Source: SIG578 sp036311245
GTDB lineage: Bacteria > Bacillota > Clostridia > Oscillospirales > Ruminococcaceae
Direction of reading: 5' to 3'
Assembly (NCBI GenBank): GCA_036311245.1
Contig: JAXJQH010000131.1
Coordinates: forward strand, 1 to 7,536
DNA length: 7,536 nucleotides
Positions 1-5,954 of the stretch are shown here, piece after piece. The translations under genes were made by a program, and so were the position numbers. Position 1 is the stretch's first letter, and the number at the start of each line of letters is the position of its first letter. The notes under the pieces are model-generated. The model made no database searches. It saw only the letters and a program-made list of their open reading frames with translations, and was not told the DNA's origin.

Positions 1-327
1 ATTATAGCTGCCGTCTTCATTCTTATCAAATTCAACGCCGAGACGAGCAAGATTCATAACATCCTTAGGACCTTCGGTTACAAGCTCCTCAACAGAATCA
101 AGGTCATTTGCATATCCGCCTGCAATCATTGTGTCCTTAATATGTGACTCATAATTATCCTCTTTAGTTGTAACAGCAGCAATACCTCCCTGCGCAAGGT
201 CACTGTTACTAAGTAGCGCTTCCCTTTTGCACACAGACAAAACATCCAGCTCAGGCGAGATATGCAGCGCACAATAAAGCCCTGCAACTCCGGTTCCAAT
301 AATTAAAACGTCATAATGTTTTTTCAT
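1..327 (-). CDS. nadB: L-aspartate oxidase NadB, N-terminal part (cut by window edge)
   Basis: This is the first 109 codons of a flavoprotein that oxidises L-aspartate to iminoaspartate, the first step of de novo NAD synthesis. It would act in the cytosol with NadA. Seen in the sequence: an N-terminal beta strand and FAD-binding loop (DVLIIGTGVAGLYCA, residues 6-20, with the GxGxAG pattern), then the family-typical SNSDLAQGGIAAV (40-52), then HxxDTMIAGGYAND (62-75), and EGPKDVMNLARLGVEFDKNEDG (85-106), which matches the region before the substrate-binding segment. The start is ATG, preceded by AGAGGAAG about 6 bases upstream. The 3' part lies outside the window, so completeness cannot be judged. 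The closest alternative is a fumarate reductase/succinate dehydrogenase flavoprotein subunit, but the AQGGIAA and DTMIAG spacing and the short N-terminus favour NadB. nadA and nadC would be expected downstream. Confidence 0.88.
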   Translation of the reverse strand, partial: MKKHYDVLIIGTGVAGLYCALHISPELDVLSVCKREALLSNSDLAQGGIAAVTTKEDNYESHIKDTMIAGGYANDLDSVEELVTEGPKDVMNLARLGVEFDKNEDGSYN

Positions 328-361
328 ATTTTTCTTCCTCTTTGATGACCAAGTGTATTAT

Positions 362-376
362 CAAGCACAGCGCTTG
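362..376. repeat. Short inverted repeat at the nadB transcription start
   Basis: CAAGC (362-366) and GCTTG (372-376) form a 5-base dyad with a 5-base loop, just downstream of the putative nadB -10, where a repressor operator would sit. NAD synthesis genes in Bacillota are often controlled by the NiaR repressor, but I cannot match this dyad to a NiaR site by eye. It may be a chance repeat. Confidence 0.25.
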
Positions 377-381
377 TAGCT

Positions 382-410
382 ATTATATCATATTTTTTAA
401 AAAATGAATA
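382..410 (-). promoter_or_regulatory. Probable sigma-A promoter of nadB
   Basis: On the minus strand there is a perfect -10 hexamer TATAAT (382-387), 17 bases downstream of a weak -35, TATTCA (405-410). The -10 is preceded by A/T-rich sequence that could act as an UP-like element. Transcription would start near 375, leaving a leader of about 50 bases before the nadB ATG. The perfect -10 and correct spacing are seen; promoter activity is inferred. Confidence 0.55.
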
Positions 411-436
411 TATTTTTTGAAAAAACTTCATTTTTT
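399..436 (-). terminator. AT-rich inverted repeat after hflX, possible terminator
   Basis: AAAAAATGAA (399-408) is the exact reverse complement of TTCATTTTTT (427-436), and a second dyad, TTTTTTGAAAAAA (413-425), lies in the loop. The outer arm touches the hflX stop codon. On the minus strand the 3' arm ends in six Ts, as in an intrinsic terminator. The stem has only one G-C pair per arm, so it would be weak. It also overlaps the -35 of the nadB promoter, so it may simply be A/T-rich promoter DNA. Confidence 0.35.
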
Positions 437-1674
437 TATAAAATATAATCTTTTACATAATGCAAATCTTTTTTATCGACAAATGCATAAACTTCTGCGC
501 CTTCTTGAGTGTACTCTTGCGAAACAACAGTTCCCCGTTGCTTTATTTTTCCTATAAGACTAAGTTTATCATAAGGAATTGCAAGTTTCAGTTTTACGGT
601 GCTGCAAAGCTCATCCTCTATTCTGCAAAGAAGCCTATCTATCCCAAAGCCCGAGTAAGCAGAAATAACAAGTTTTTTAGGATCAGTGTCAATCGCAATA
701 CCGCCCGCGAGCTTGTCGCATTTGTTGTAAACGGTTACAATTTTATTTTTGTCACAGCCAAGCTCTGAAAGAAGCTTTGTTGTGACTGCAAGCTGATCCT
801 CTCTTTGGTCTGAACTGATGTCACACACATTTAAAATCAAATCTGCATAAACTGCTTCCTCAAGAGTTGATTTAAAAGCAGAAATGAGTTGATGCGGCAG
901 CCTGCTGATAAAGCCAACAGTATCAGTTACAAGAACGGTTTGTCCATTAGATAAAGTAAGACTTCGTGTAGTTGGGTCAAGGGTTGCAAAAAGCATATCC
1001 TTAGAAAGAACATCAGCACCAGTTAATTTATTAAGTAGCGTTGACTTCCCTACATTTGTATATCCAACAAGTGCAACGGTTTTCAAATCATTTTCTTTTC
1101 TAGCTAAGCGCATATTATCGCGGCGTTTATCAAGCGCCGCAAGTTCCCTTTCAAGCGCATCAATTCTGCGGTGAATATGTCGGCGGTCACTTTCGAGCTT
1201 GGATTCACCGGGGCCTCTTGTTCCTATTCCGCCGCCAAGGCGCGACATACCACTTCCCTTTCCCGTAAGGTGCGGAAGTCGATATTTCAACTGCGCTAAT
1301 TCAACCTGAAGCTTGCCATCCGCAGTTTTTGCTCTACCCGCAAAAATATCAAGAATGAGCATAGTGCGGTCAATAACAGCGCAAGAAACTATTTGCTCTA
1401 TGTTTCTCATTTGAACGGGTGAAAGCTCCACATCAAAGATAACTAAATCAATTTCATTTATATCGCAAAATAGCGCTATTTCACTAAGCTTTCCCGTTCC
1501 AATACAGGTTGCCCTGTCGGGCGCATCTCTTCTTTGAGATGTACTGCCGACAACCTCGCCTCCTGCGGTTTGACACAGCATCGAAAGCTCTGATAGTGAG
1601 TGGTCGCAGTCATATTCATCACAGTCTATTCCAACAAGTAAGCATCTTTGCGGACGCTCCTGCAATTCTATCAT
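436..1674 (-). CDS. hflX: GTPase HflX (ribosome-associated)
   Basis: A 412-residue HflX-family GTPase, a normal length for the family. HflX binds the 50S/70S ribosome and in several bacteria splits stalled or stress-inactivated ribosomes. Seen: the HflX N-terminal domain (about 1-195), including STSQRRDAPDRATCIGTGKL (44-63) and the family signature LGGGIGTRGPGESKLE (146-161), with a charged helical segment (162-195) that probably forms a coiled coil. The G domain follows: G1 GYTNVGKST (204-212), G3 DTVGF (251-255), G4 NKCD (317-320), G5 SAY (338-340). A short C-terminal domain ends the protein. All nucleotide-binding motifs are intact. The start is ATG. Its Shine-Dalgarno AAAGGAGAA (1686-1694) is unusually far, with GGAG 13 bases from the ATG, but no nearer in-frame start exists. 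It is the last gene of the prmA run, 24 bases after the peptidase stop. A function in translation fits its co-transcription with prmA. Confidence 0.96.
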   Translation of the reverse strand: MIELQERPQRCLLVGIDCDEYDCDHSLSELSMLCQTAGGEVVGSTSQRRDAPDRATCIGTGKLSEIALFCDINEIDLVIFDVELSPVQMRNIEQIVSCAVIDRTMLILDIFAGRAKTADGKLQVELAQLKYRLPHLTGKGSGMSRLGGGIGTRGPGESKLESDRRHIHRRIDALERELAALDKRRDNMRLARKENDLKTVALVGYTNVGKSTLLNKLTGADVLSKDMLFATLDPTTRSLTLSNGQTVLVTDTVGFISRLPHQLISAFKSTLEEAVYADLILNVCDISSDQREDQLAVTTKLLSELGCDKNKIVTVYNKCDKLAGGIAIDTDPKKLVISAYSGFGIDRLLCRIEDELCSTVKLKLAIPYDKLSLIGKIKQRGTVVSQEYTQEGAEVYAFVDKKDLHYVKDYIL

Positions 1675-1698
1675 ATAACAACTAATTCTCCTTTGATT

Positions 1699-2625
1699 TT
1701 ACATCCCCGCAACATATTCTTCGAGACAGATTTTCTTGTTCATAATTTCTTTTGCAATTTCGACGCCAACATAGCGGTAATGCCACGGCTCGTATGAGTA
1801 GCCAGTAATGCTTTCTTTATCTTTAGGGTAACGGAGTATAAATCCATACTCTGCGCAGTGCGAATACAACCATTCAAATTCTTCGGTTTTATCAAAATCT
1901 CCTGTGAGGTAACGATTGTAATTATACCAATCAGTAGAAATAAGGTCAACCGCAAGTCCTGTTAAATGCTCGCTTGTTCCCGGAGGCGCAACATACTGCG
2001 CTGCAAGCTCGGTTGCTTTATCCTTTGAATATCCCTGATTTCTATACTGATTTACCTTATTATTAAAAAGTGATGTTTGTCCGCTGTATGTTCTAAAACC
2101 CGATATTAGATTTAATGTAATTCCATCATTTTTAGCTGCTGAAATCATAGCTTTATAAGAATCAGCAACACGAGAGTCTATACGGTATCCTCCAGCGAGA
2201 TAAACAGTATTTACAGTATAGCTTTTTGGAAGAGGATGCTGTTTATTGGCAATAACAAGCCGCCAATCTCCATTTGGAACATATGCCGGCTGCTCCTGCG
2301 AGCTTGTGTTTTCTGAGGAAACAGGTGTAATGCTGATAGACTTTACACTGCTTACACTCGAAATTTTAGAAGAACTTTTACTGGATGCTTCTGATGAAAC
2401 CTCAATAACGCTGCTCTCACTTTCTGAAACTGTAAAAACTGAGCTTACATCAGAGACTGTAACAGCAGATGAAGTAAGATTAGTGTTATCTTTTCGGCTA
2501 AAGGCTCCTTGAGTACCCAATACTGTTATACACAAAACAGCAAAAACTGCGTACCCAACAATCAAGGGTATATTGGGATTTCGACCTTTTTTATTCGTTC
2601 TTCTGATTTCATTTTGAAAACTCAT
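1699..2625 (-). CDS. Membrane-anchored D-alanyl-D-alanine carboxypeptidase, M15B (VanY/DacB type)
   Basis: A 308-residue zinc peptidase predicted to remove the terminal D-Ala from peptidoglycan stem peptides outside the membrane. Layout: a short basic cytosolic tail (1-18), one membrane helix (about 19-40, IPLIVGYAVFAVLCITVLG), a serine-rich low-complexity linker (51-110, 26 Ser of 60), then the catalytic domain (about 118-308). Motifs seen: SGFRTY (175-180), SEHLTGLAVD (218-227), EWL (251-253) and EPWHYRYVG (279-287). By family knowledge the zinc ligands should be His220, Asp227 and His282, with Glu279 as catalytic base; all are present. There is no lipobox, so the helix probably acts as a signal anchor. 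The ATG is preceded by AAGGAGA, which overlaps the prmA stop. Dipeptidase activity (VanX/VanXY-like) is an alternative, but the architecture fits the DacB/VanY carboxypeptidases. No vancomycin-resistance genes are nearby, so a housekeeping wall-maturation role is likely. Confidence 0.92.
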   Translation of the reverse strand: MSFQNEIRRTNKKGRNPNIPLIVGYAVFAVLCITVLGTQGAFSRKDNTNLTSSAVTVSDVSSVFTVSESESSVIEVSSEASSKSSSKISSVSSVKSISITPVSSENTSSQEQPAYVPNGDWRLVIANKQHPLPKSYTVNTVYLAGGYRIDSRVADSYKAMISAAKNDGITLNLISGFRTYSGQTSLFNNKVNQYRNQGYSKDKATELAAQYVAPPGTSEHLTGLAVDLISTDWYNYNRYLTGDFDKTEEFEWLYSHCAEYGFILRYPKDKESITGYSYEPWHYRYVGVEIAKEIMNKKICLEEYVAGM

Positions 2626-2632
2626 TTTAGTT

Positions 2633-2640
2633 TCTCCTTA
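2633..2640 (-). promoter_or_regulatory. Ribosome binding site overlapping the prmA stop codon
   Basis: On the minus strand TAAGGAGA contains both the TAA stop of prmA (2638-2640) and the Shine-Dalgarno AAGGAG of the peptidase gene, 8 bases before its ATG. Ribosomes ending on prmA would sit on the next gene's initiation region, which suggests translational coupling. The overlap is seen; coupling is inferred. Confidence 0.75.
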
Positions 2641-3603
2641 CAAGCTTGCTTCAACCGCAAACCACTCTGAATGTTCCGTTTCAGCTTTTATATTATATCC
2701 GTTTTGCTCAAGTGCATTTTTAACATCCTCTAATCTATGCGCAATAATTCCCGAACAAATAAGTTTAGTGTTTTGGTGCATATACTCCTTAAATATAGGC
2801 GCAAACGCAATAAGAACGTCGGCAACTATATTTGCAACAACAATATCATATTTCCCTTGTATTTTTTGCTTAACGCCATCTTCGGAAAGAATATTGCCCT
2901 GATATGCCATATATTGCTTTTCATAAAAACCGTTGAGAGCTGCGTTTTCTTTTGATACATCAACCGCAAGCGGGTCAATATCTACAGCGGTTGCAGATTT
3001 AGCGCCGAGCAGCAAAGCTGCAATAGAAAGTATTCCGCTGCCACTACCAAGGTCTAAAAGCGTACTATCCTTCTCTACGTATTTTTCCAAAGCTTCTATG
3101 CAAAGCTTTGTGGTGTGGTGCTGTCCCGTTCCAAAGCTCATTCCGGGGTCAATAGTTAAAACTCTTCGGGTGTTTCCATCAGGAACCTTTTCCCAAGAGG
3201 GAATAATTATTAAATTTTCACCTACTGTAAACGGTTTAAAATATTTTTTCCAGCCGTTTTCCCAGTCCTCTTGCTGAATATCTGAAAGTTCTATCTCTAA
3301 TCTACCCAAAAAATTATTTTCATCAAGATTTCGAATTCTTTCAAGCTCTGAGCGTACAAGCACAAGCTGTTCCCTACCGTCTGCATTATCAGGAAGGTAA
3401 AATGTAACCGAGGTTTCAGCAGTTTTTAGTCTATTAAGAGACTCGTCAACATAATCCCAATGTACTTCTGTCTGTTCTAAGAACTCAGCGTAATCGTTTT
3501 TATCCTCAACTGCATATCCGTTTACGCCGAGCATTAAGAGCATTCCGCCAATATGCTCAATTCCCTCGGTTGTTGTAAAAATTTTTATTTCAAGCCAGTC
3601 CAT
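2638..3603 (-). CDS. prmA: Ribosomal protein L11 methyltransferase PrmA
   Basis: A 321-residue SAM-dependent methyltransferase that methylates ribosomal protein L11 on lysine side chains and the N-terminus. Seen: the N-terminal substrate-recognition domain (1 to about 105), the conserved linker EDWENGWKKYFKP (112-124), DPGMSFGTGQHHTT (152-165), which is the PrmA signature, SAM motif I LLDLGSGSGILSIAA (182-196), the acidic strand end VDID (207-210), and NIVADVL (258-264), the family's NI(L/V)A catalytic-loop motif. Length is close to the usual 290-320. The start chosen is ATG at 3603, because GGAGG sits 5 bases upstream. A TTG 12 bases further up would place the ribosome binding site inside the gene. 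It is first in the run prmA, D,D-carboxypeptidase, hflX, behind a strong promoter. In many clostridia prmA is followed by an rsmE gene; here it is followed by a wall enzyme instead. Confidence 0.96.
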   Translation of the reverse strand: MDWLEIKIFTTTEGIEHIGGMLLMLGVNGYAVEDKNDYAEFLEQTEVHWDYVDESLNRLKTAETSVTFYLPDNADGREQLVLVRSELERIRNLDENNFLGRLEIELSDIQQEDWENGWKKYFKPFTVGENLIIIPSWEKVPDGNTRRVLTIDPGMSFGTGQHHTTKLCIEALEKYVEKDSTLLDLGSGSGILSIAALLLGAKSATAVDIDPLAVDVSKENAALNGFYEKQYMAYQGNILSEDGVKQKIQGKYDIVVANIVADVLIAFAPIFKEYMHQNTKLICSGIIAHRLEDVKNALEQNGYNIKAETEHSEWFAVEASL

Positions 3604-3632
3604 TGAAGCCTCCAAGTTTTTTTCTGTAAAAT

Positions 3633-3661
3633 ATTATAGCACGCAGTTTTGTTTTTTTCAA
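3633..3661 (-). promoter_or_regulatory. Strong sigma-A promoter of the prmA operon
   Basis: On the minus strand TTGAAA (-35, 3656-3661) and TATAAT (-10, 3633-3638) are separated by exactly 17 bases, and the -10 is extended by TGC (TGCTATAAT). The predicted start of transcription is near 3626, giving a short leader of about 23 bases with the GGAGG ribosome site. It directly abuts the terminator of the upstream mazF gene, so the prmA run should be an independent transcription unit. Confidence 0.85.
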
Positions 3662-3662
3662 C

Positions 3663-3691
3663 AAAAAAGGCGTAGCAAAAAGCTACGCCTT
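3663..3691 (-). terminator. Intrinsic terminator after mazF
   Basis: AAGGCGTAGC (3667-3676) and GCTACGCCTT (3682-3691) form a perfect 10-base stem with a 5-base loop. On the minus strand the stem is followed by a run of Ts (complement of the A run 3663-3668), as in a Rho-independent terminator for mazF and possibly ytvI. On the plus strand the stem is also followed, after TAAGA, by six Ts, so it might work in both directions, although no plus-strand gene ends here. Confidence 0.92.
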
Positions 3692-3728
3692 AAGATTTTT
3701 TATAAAATAACACCTATATCCCACAATA

Positions 3729-4088
3729 TTATGTAGGACGAAATGCTGAAAGCCCAAAGCTTACAGACAGAGCGTTGTCCACGCGGTACATAGAACCGTC
3801 ATCAAGCATTCCCATACGCTCTTTCAGGCGTTTTTTATCAATAGTCCTTATCTGTTCTAAAAGTACAACGGAATCCTTTGCAAGTCCGCAGCCAACCGAA
3901 GCAATTTCTATATGGGTCGGAAGCTTATTTTTTTCTCGTTGACTTGTTATTGCTGCAGCAATAACCGTTGGACTAAAGCGATTTCCCACATCATTCTGAA
4001 CGATAAGTACCGGTCTTATTCCACCCTGCTCTGAGCCAACAACAGGGCTTAAATCTGCATAATAGATTTCTCCTCTTTTCACAGTCAA
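3729..4088 (-). CDS. mazF: MazF/EndoA (NdoA)-type mRNA interferase, apparently solitary
   Basis: A 119-residue PemK/MazF-fold endoribonuclease very close in sequence to Bacillus subtilis EndoA: shared stretches include ADLSPVVGSEQGG, RPVL, QND.GNRFSPT, KLPTH.EI and LLEQIRTIDK. EndoA cuts single-stranded RNA at UACAU; this protein may have the same or a related specificity. The EndoA catalytic residues Arg25 and Thr48 fall at exactly those positions (R25 in GGIRPVL, T48 in AAAITSQ) if translation begins at the TTG at 4088, which gives MTVKRGEIYYADL, parallel to EndoA MIVKRGDVYFADL. GGAG lies 10 bases before this TTG. An in-frame GTG at 4097 (122 residues) has GGAG only 1 base away and is less likely. 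Bacillus has an antitoxin gene (ndoAI) just upstream; here the 147 bases to ytvI are too short for one. A strong terminator follows. Function is well supported; specificity and partner are unknown. Confidence 0.93.
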   Translation of the reverse strand: MTVKRGEIYYADLSPVVGSEQGGIRPVLIVQNDVGNRFSPTVIAAAITSQREKNKLPTHIEIASVGCGLAKDSVVLLEQIRTIDKKRLKERMGMLDDGSMYRVDNALSVSFGLSAFRPT

Positions 4089-4235
4089 GTTCTTCACACT
4101 CCGTTACTTTTATTTTTCCTGTTTACAAAATTTATCTGTCAAAACTATTTTTGCCAGAGCTGCCGTTTTTTAAACAGCATAAATTCATTTTTCTTTTTGG
4201 CTCATTATCATTTTATGTAAAACCTTGCTGTTTTG

Positions 4236-5321
4236 TTATTTTGCAGAAAGCTTATTACACATAAATACTCCATCGTCATTTAGAGCTTTTGCAGTTATTA
4301 AAACAAACGGTAAAATCACTGCAAGCGCTGCTCCGCCAAACTTTAATCCAATATACATAGCGGCAAGGGTTATAAGCGGATGTATTCCGATATTTTTTCC
4401 AATTAATTTAGGCTCTATAATATTCCTTACTACCGTTATTATTAAATACAACACAAAAAGTCCAAGTGCAAGCGGCACTTTGCCTCTTACAAGCTCGAGC
4501 ACCGTCCAAGGAATTAAAACTGTTCCCGTTCCGATAAAGGGCAAAATATCTGCAAAAGCAATTGCAAGCGCAACAGCCGCGGGAAAACGGACATTAAGCA
4601 AAAATAATCCTAAAAATAGTTCTCCATATGTCAATAAAAATATTGTAATATAACACTTTACCAGCTTAAATACAGATGTTATAAGAGAAGTTTTTATCTG
4701 CATAATTCTTAATTTTACTCTTTCGGAAACAAAAGAATGAAAAAATTGACTGATTTTTTCATAATCTGTGCAAATAAAGAAAGATGAAACGACCGTTACA
4801 GTAAATGTTATAAATATTTCGGGAATATTGAGCGCTAAATTTGCCGTCCACGCAGCAGCCTTTACGGGTAGCTCTGAGGCAAATGAGGCTACCTTACCCT
4901 CAAACCCGAAAATGGCATCAGATATAATTTGACCAAAAATATTTTTTCCCTGAAGAAGCTTTAAATTTTGCGAAATACTTGAAACAATAGGAGCAACAAC
5001 ATTTTCGTAAAATTTAGGTATATTTTCAAGCAAGTCTATTGTTTGTGATACGATTTGCCTGACTATGTAAAAGGAAATAGTAAAAAACAGTGCATAACAC
5101 AAAACAAGACACACAGTTCCCGCTGTTTTTGAGTTTAATCCTGTTACTTTTACAAGTGACTTTGCACACCATCTCATAAGTGCGGCAACAAAAAAACCAA
5201 AAACAAACGGAAATATAATATCTAAAGCATATTTAATTGTAAAAAAGGCACCAATCACAATAAAGACATATAAAATTAATTTTTTATAGCTTTTTTTATA
5301 TTTTTCTAGCAAAAAACACAT
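4236..5321 (-). CDS. ytvI: YtvI-like membrane protein of the AI-2E/PerM transporter family
   Basis: A 361-residue polytopic membrane protein. By eye it has hydrophobic segments at about 13-30, 33-50, 67-88, 162-184, 220-243, 245-272, 284-299 and 313-345, with a long loop between the third and fourth. The C-terminal half carries family signatures: ADILPFIGTGTVLIPW (257-272), VRNIIEPKLIGKNIGIHPL (298-316) and AAMYIGLKFGG (320-330). This pattern matches the sporulation integral membrane protein YtvI subgroup of the AI-2E/PerM family. Members are reported as transporters or ion/proton antiporters, but YtvI has no established substrate; do not read the family name as evidence for AI-2 transport. 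The start chosen is ATG at 5321, with AGGA 7 bases away (within AGGAAGG, 5326-5332); a GTG immediately upstream (5324) is possible. It is divergent from the ACT-hom-lysC run and probably read through to mazF. It hints at a spore-forming lineage. Confidence 0.85.
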   Translation of the reverse strand: MCFLLEKYKKSYKKLILYVFIVIGAFFTIKYALDIIFPFVFGFFVAALMRWCAKSLVKVTGLNSKTAGTVCLVLCYALFFTISFYIVRQIVSQTIDLLENIPKFYENVVAPIVSSISQNLKLLQGKNIFGQIISDAIFGFEGKVASFASELPVKAAAWTANLALNIPEIFITFTVTVVSSFFICTDYEKISQFFHSFVSERVKLRIMQIKTSLITSVFKLVKCYITIFLLTYGELFLGLFLLNVRFPAAVALAIAFADILPFIGTGTVLIPWTVLELVRGKVPLALGLFVLYLIITVVRNIIEPKLIGKNIGIHPLITLAAMYIGLKFGGAALAVILPFVLITAKALNDDGVFMCNKLSAK

Positions 5322-5390
5322 CACACCTTCCTACTTCTCTACATTTTATTCTGTTTTTGTTGATTTATTTGCATTTTGTCCAAATAAATA

Positions 5391-5414
5391 GCAATATTTT
5401 TTAAAAAATATTGC
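5391..5414. repeat. Perfect 24-base palindrome in the ytvI/ACT divergent region
   Basis: GCAATATTTTTT (5391-5402) is followed without a loop by its exact complement AAAAAATATTGC (5403-5414). Beyond one unpaired A (5415), TAAATA (5385-5390) and TATTTA (5416-5421) extend the dyad. It ends 10 bases before the -35 of the plus-strand promoter and lies about 70 bases upstream of the ytvI start. It is centred between two divergent genes, not after one, so an operator or structural control element is more likely than a terminator. No known regulator site is recognised. Confidence 0.8.
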
Positions 5415-5424
5415 ATATTTACTC

Positions 5425-5453
5425 TTGCATTTTGTTTTGAAATGAGGTACAAT
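5425..5453 (+). promoter_or_regulatory. Probable promoter of the ACT-hom-lysC operon
   Basis: TTGCAT (-35, 5425-5430) and TACAAT (-10, 5448-5453) are separated by 17 bases. Transcription would begin near 5460, leaving a leader of under 30 bases before the ACT gene, with GGAGG (5476-5480) 7 bases from the ATG. The leader is too short for a T-box or lysine riboswitch, so control would have to act at the promoter or the enzymes. The -35 is only a half match. Confidence 0.6.
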
Positions 5454-5487
5454 TGTATCACTGTCAGAAACAAACGGAGGTTTACAT

Positions 5488-5925
5488 ATGCCGCAAAAGC
5501 ATAAATATCTGATTGTTGACACAAGTGTTTTGCCCGAGGTTTTTCTTAAAGTCGTAGAGGCAAAGGAGCTGCTTGCTAAAAATATTGCAAAAAACTCATC
5601 TAACGCCTGCGAGATGGTTGGTCTGTCACGAAGCACATTCTACCGTTACCGCGATTGTGTTGAGGTTTTTGACAATGAACGTTCCAAAACCGTTACGCTT
5701 TATTTAAGCCTTGATGACAAACCGGGTGTTCTTGCTGCTGTTCTTGATGTTTTAAGAAATGCAGGCGCGAATGTTCTAACGATAAATCAGAATATTCCAG
5801 TAAGCGGAGTAGCTCCCGTTTGTATTTCCTTGCGAGATAACAGTATGACTCAGAATATCCTCGCCGCAATAGACCAGCTTCGCGGTCTTAACGGTGTAAT
5901 TGACGCAAAACTTGTACAGTTTTAG
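5488..5925 (+). CDS. Stand-alone ACT-domain protein, UPF0735 (PheB-like)
   Basis: A 145-residue protein of the UPF0735/PheB type, the usual length for this family. The N-terminal part has a helix-turn-helix-like stretch, SSNACEMVGLSRSTFYRYRD (37-56). It is followed by an ACT domain (about 68-145) with the ligand-site pattern DDKPGVLAAVLDVLRNAGAN (76-95) and NQNIP (100-104). ACT domains typically bind an amino acid at a dimer interface and regulate amino-acid enzymes or transcription. The exact role of this family is not established. It begins an operon with homoserine dehydrogenase 29 bases downstream and aspartate kinase after that, so a function as a sensor for threonine, homoserine or another aspartate-family product is a reasonable inference. 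Whether it binds DNA or a protein partner cannot be told. The ATG start is firm, with GGAGG 7 bases upstream. Confidence 0.9.
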   Translation: MPQKHKYLIVDTSVLPEVFLKVVEAKELLAKNIAKNSSNACEMVGLSRSTFYRYRDCVEVFDNERSKTVTLYLSLDDKPGVLAAVLDVLRNAGANVLTINQNIPVSGVAPVCISLRDNSMTQNILAAIDQLRGLNGVIDAKLVQF

Positions 5926-5954
5926 TATTATCATAAAGAATACGGAGTGTTAAA

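Noticed and set aside
2246..2512. Plus-strand open frame opposite the serine-rich linker of the carboxypeptidase
   Set aside because: It mirrors the low-complexity serine codons, has no ribosome binding site and resembles no family.
3604..3615. TTG start for prmA four codons upstream of the chosen ATG
   Set aside because: This codon overlaps the GGAGG ribosome binding site and has no Shine-Dalgarno of its own.
4137..4142. Perfect minus-strand TTGACA (-35 like) before mazF
   Set aside because: No acceptable -10 lies 16 to 18 bases downstream (GGAAAA at 17), so I do not call a mazF promoter; mazF may be read from ytvI.
4160..4178. GCTGCC...AACAGC inverted repeat between ytvI and mazF
   Set aside because: The stem needs a 3-base bulge, is weak, and has no T-run after it on the minus strand, so it is not a convincing ytvI terminator.
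4185..4211. Eight-codon minus-strand frame (MIMSQKEK) between ytvI and mazF, in the place of an antitoxin
   Set aside because: It has only a poor ribosome site (AAGG about 11 bases away), stops after eight codons and shows no antitoxin similarity. A decayed antitoxin start is conceivable but not supported.
4225..4653. 142-codon plus-strand open frame opposite the end of ytvI
   Set aside because: It lies antisense to a well-supported membrane-protein gene, has no ribosome site and shows no recognisable motifs.
5454..5487. Possible riboswitch or T-box before the aspartate-pathway operon
   Set aside because: The leader is under 30 bases from the predicted start of transcription and holds only the ribosome binding site.
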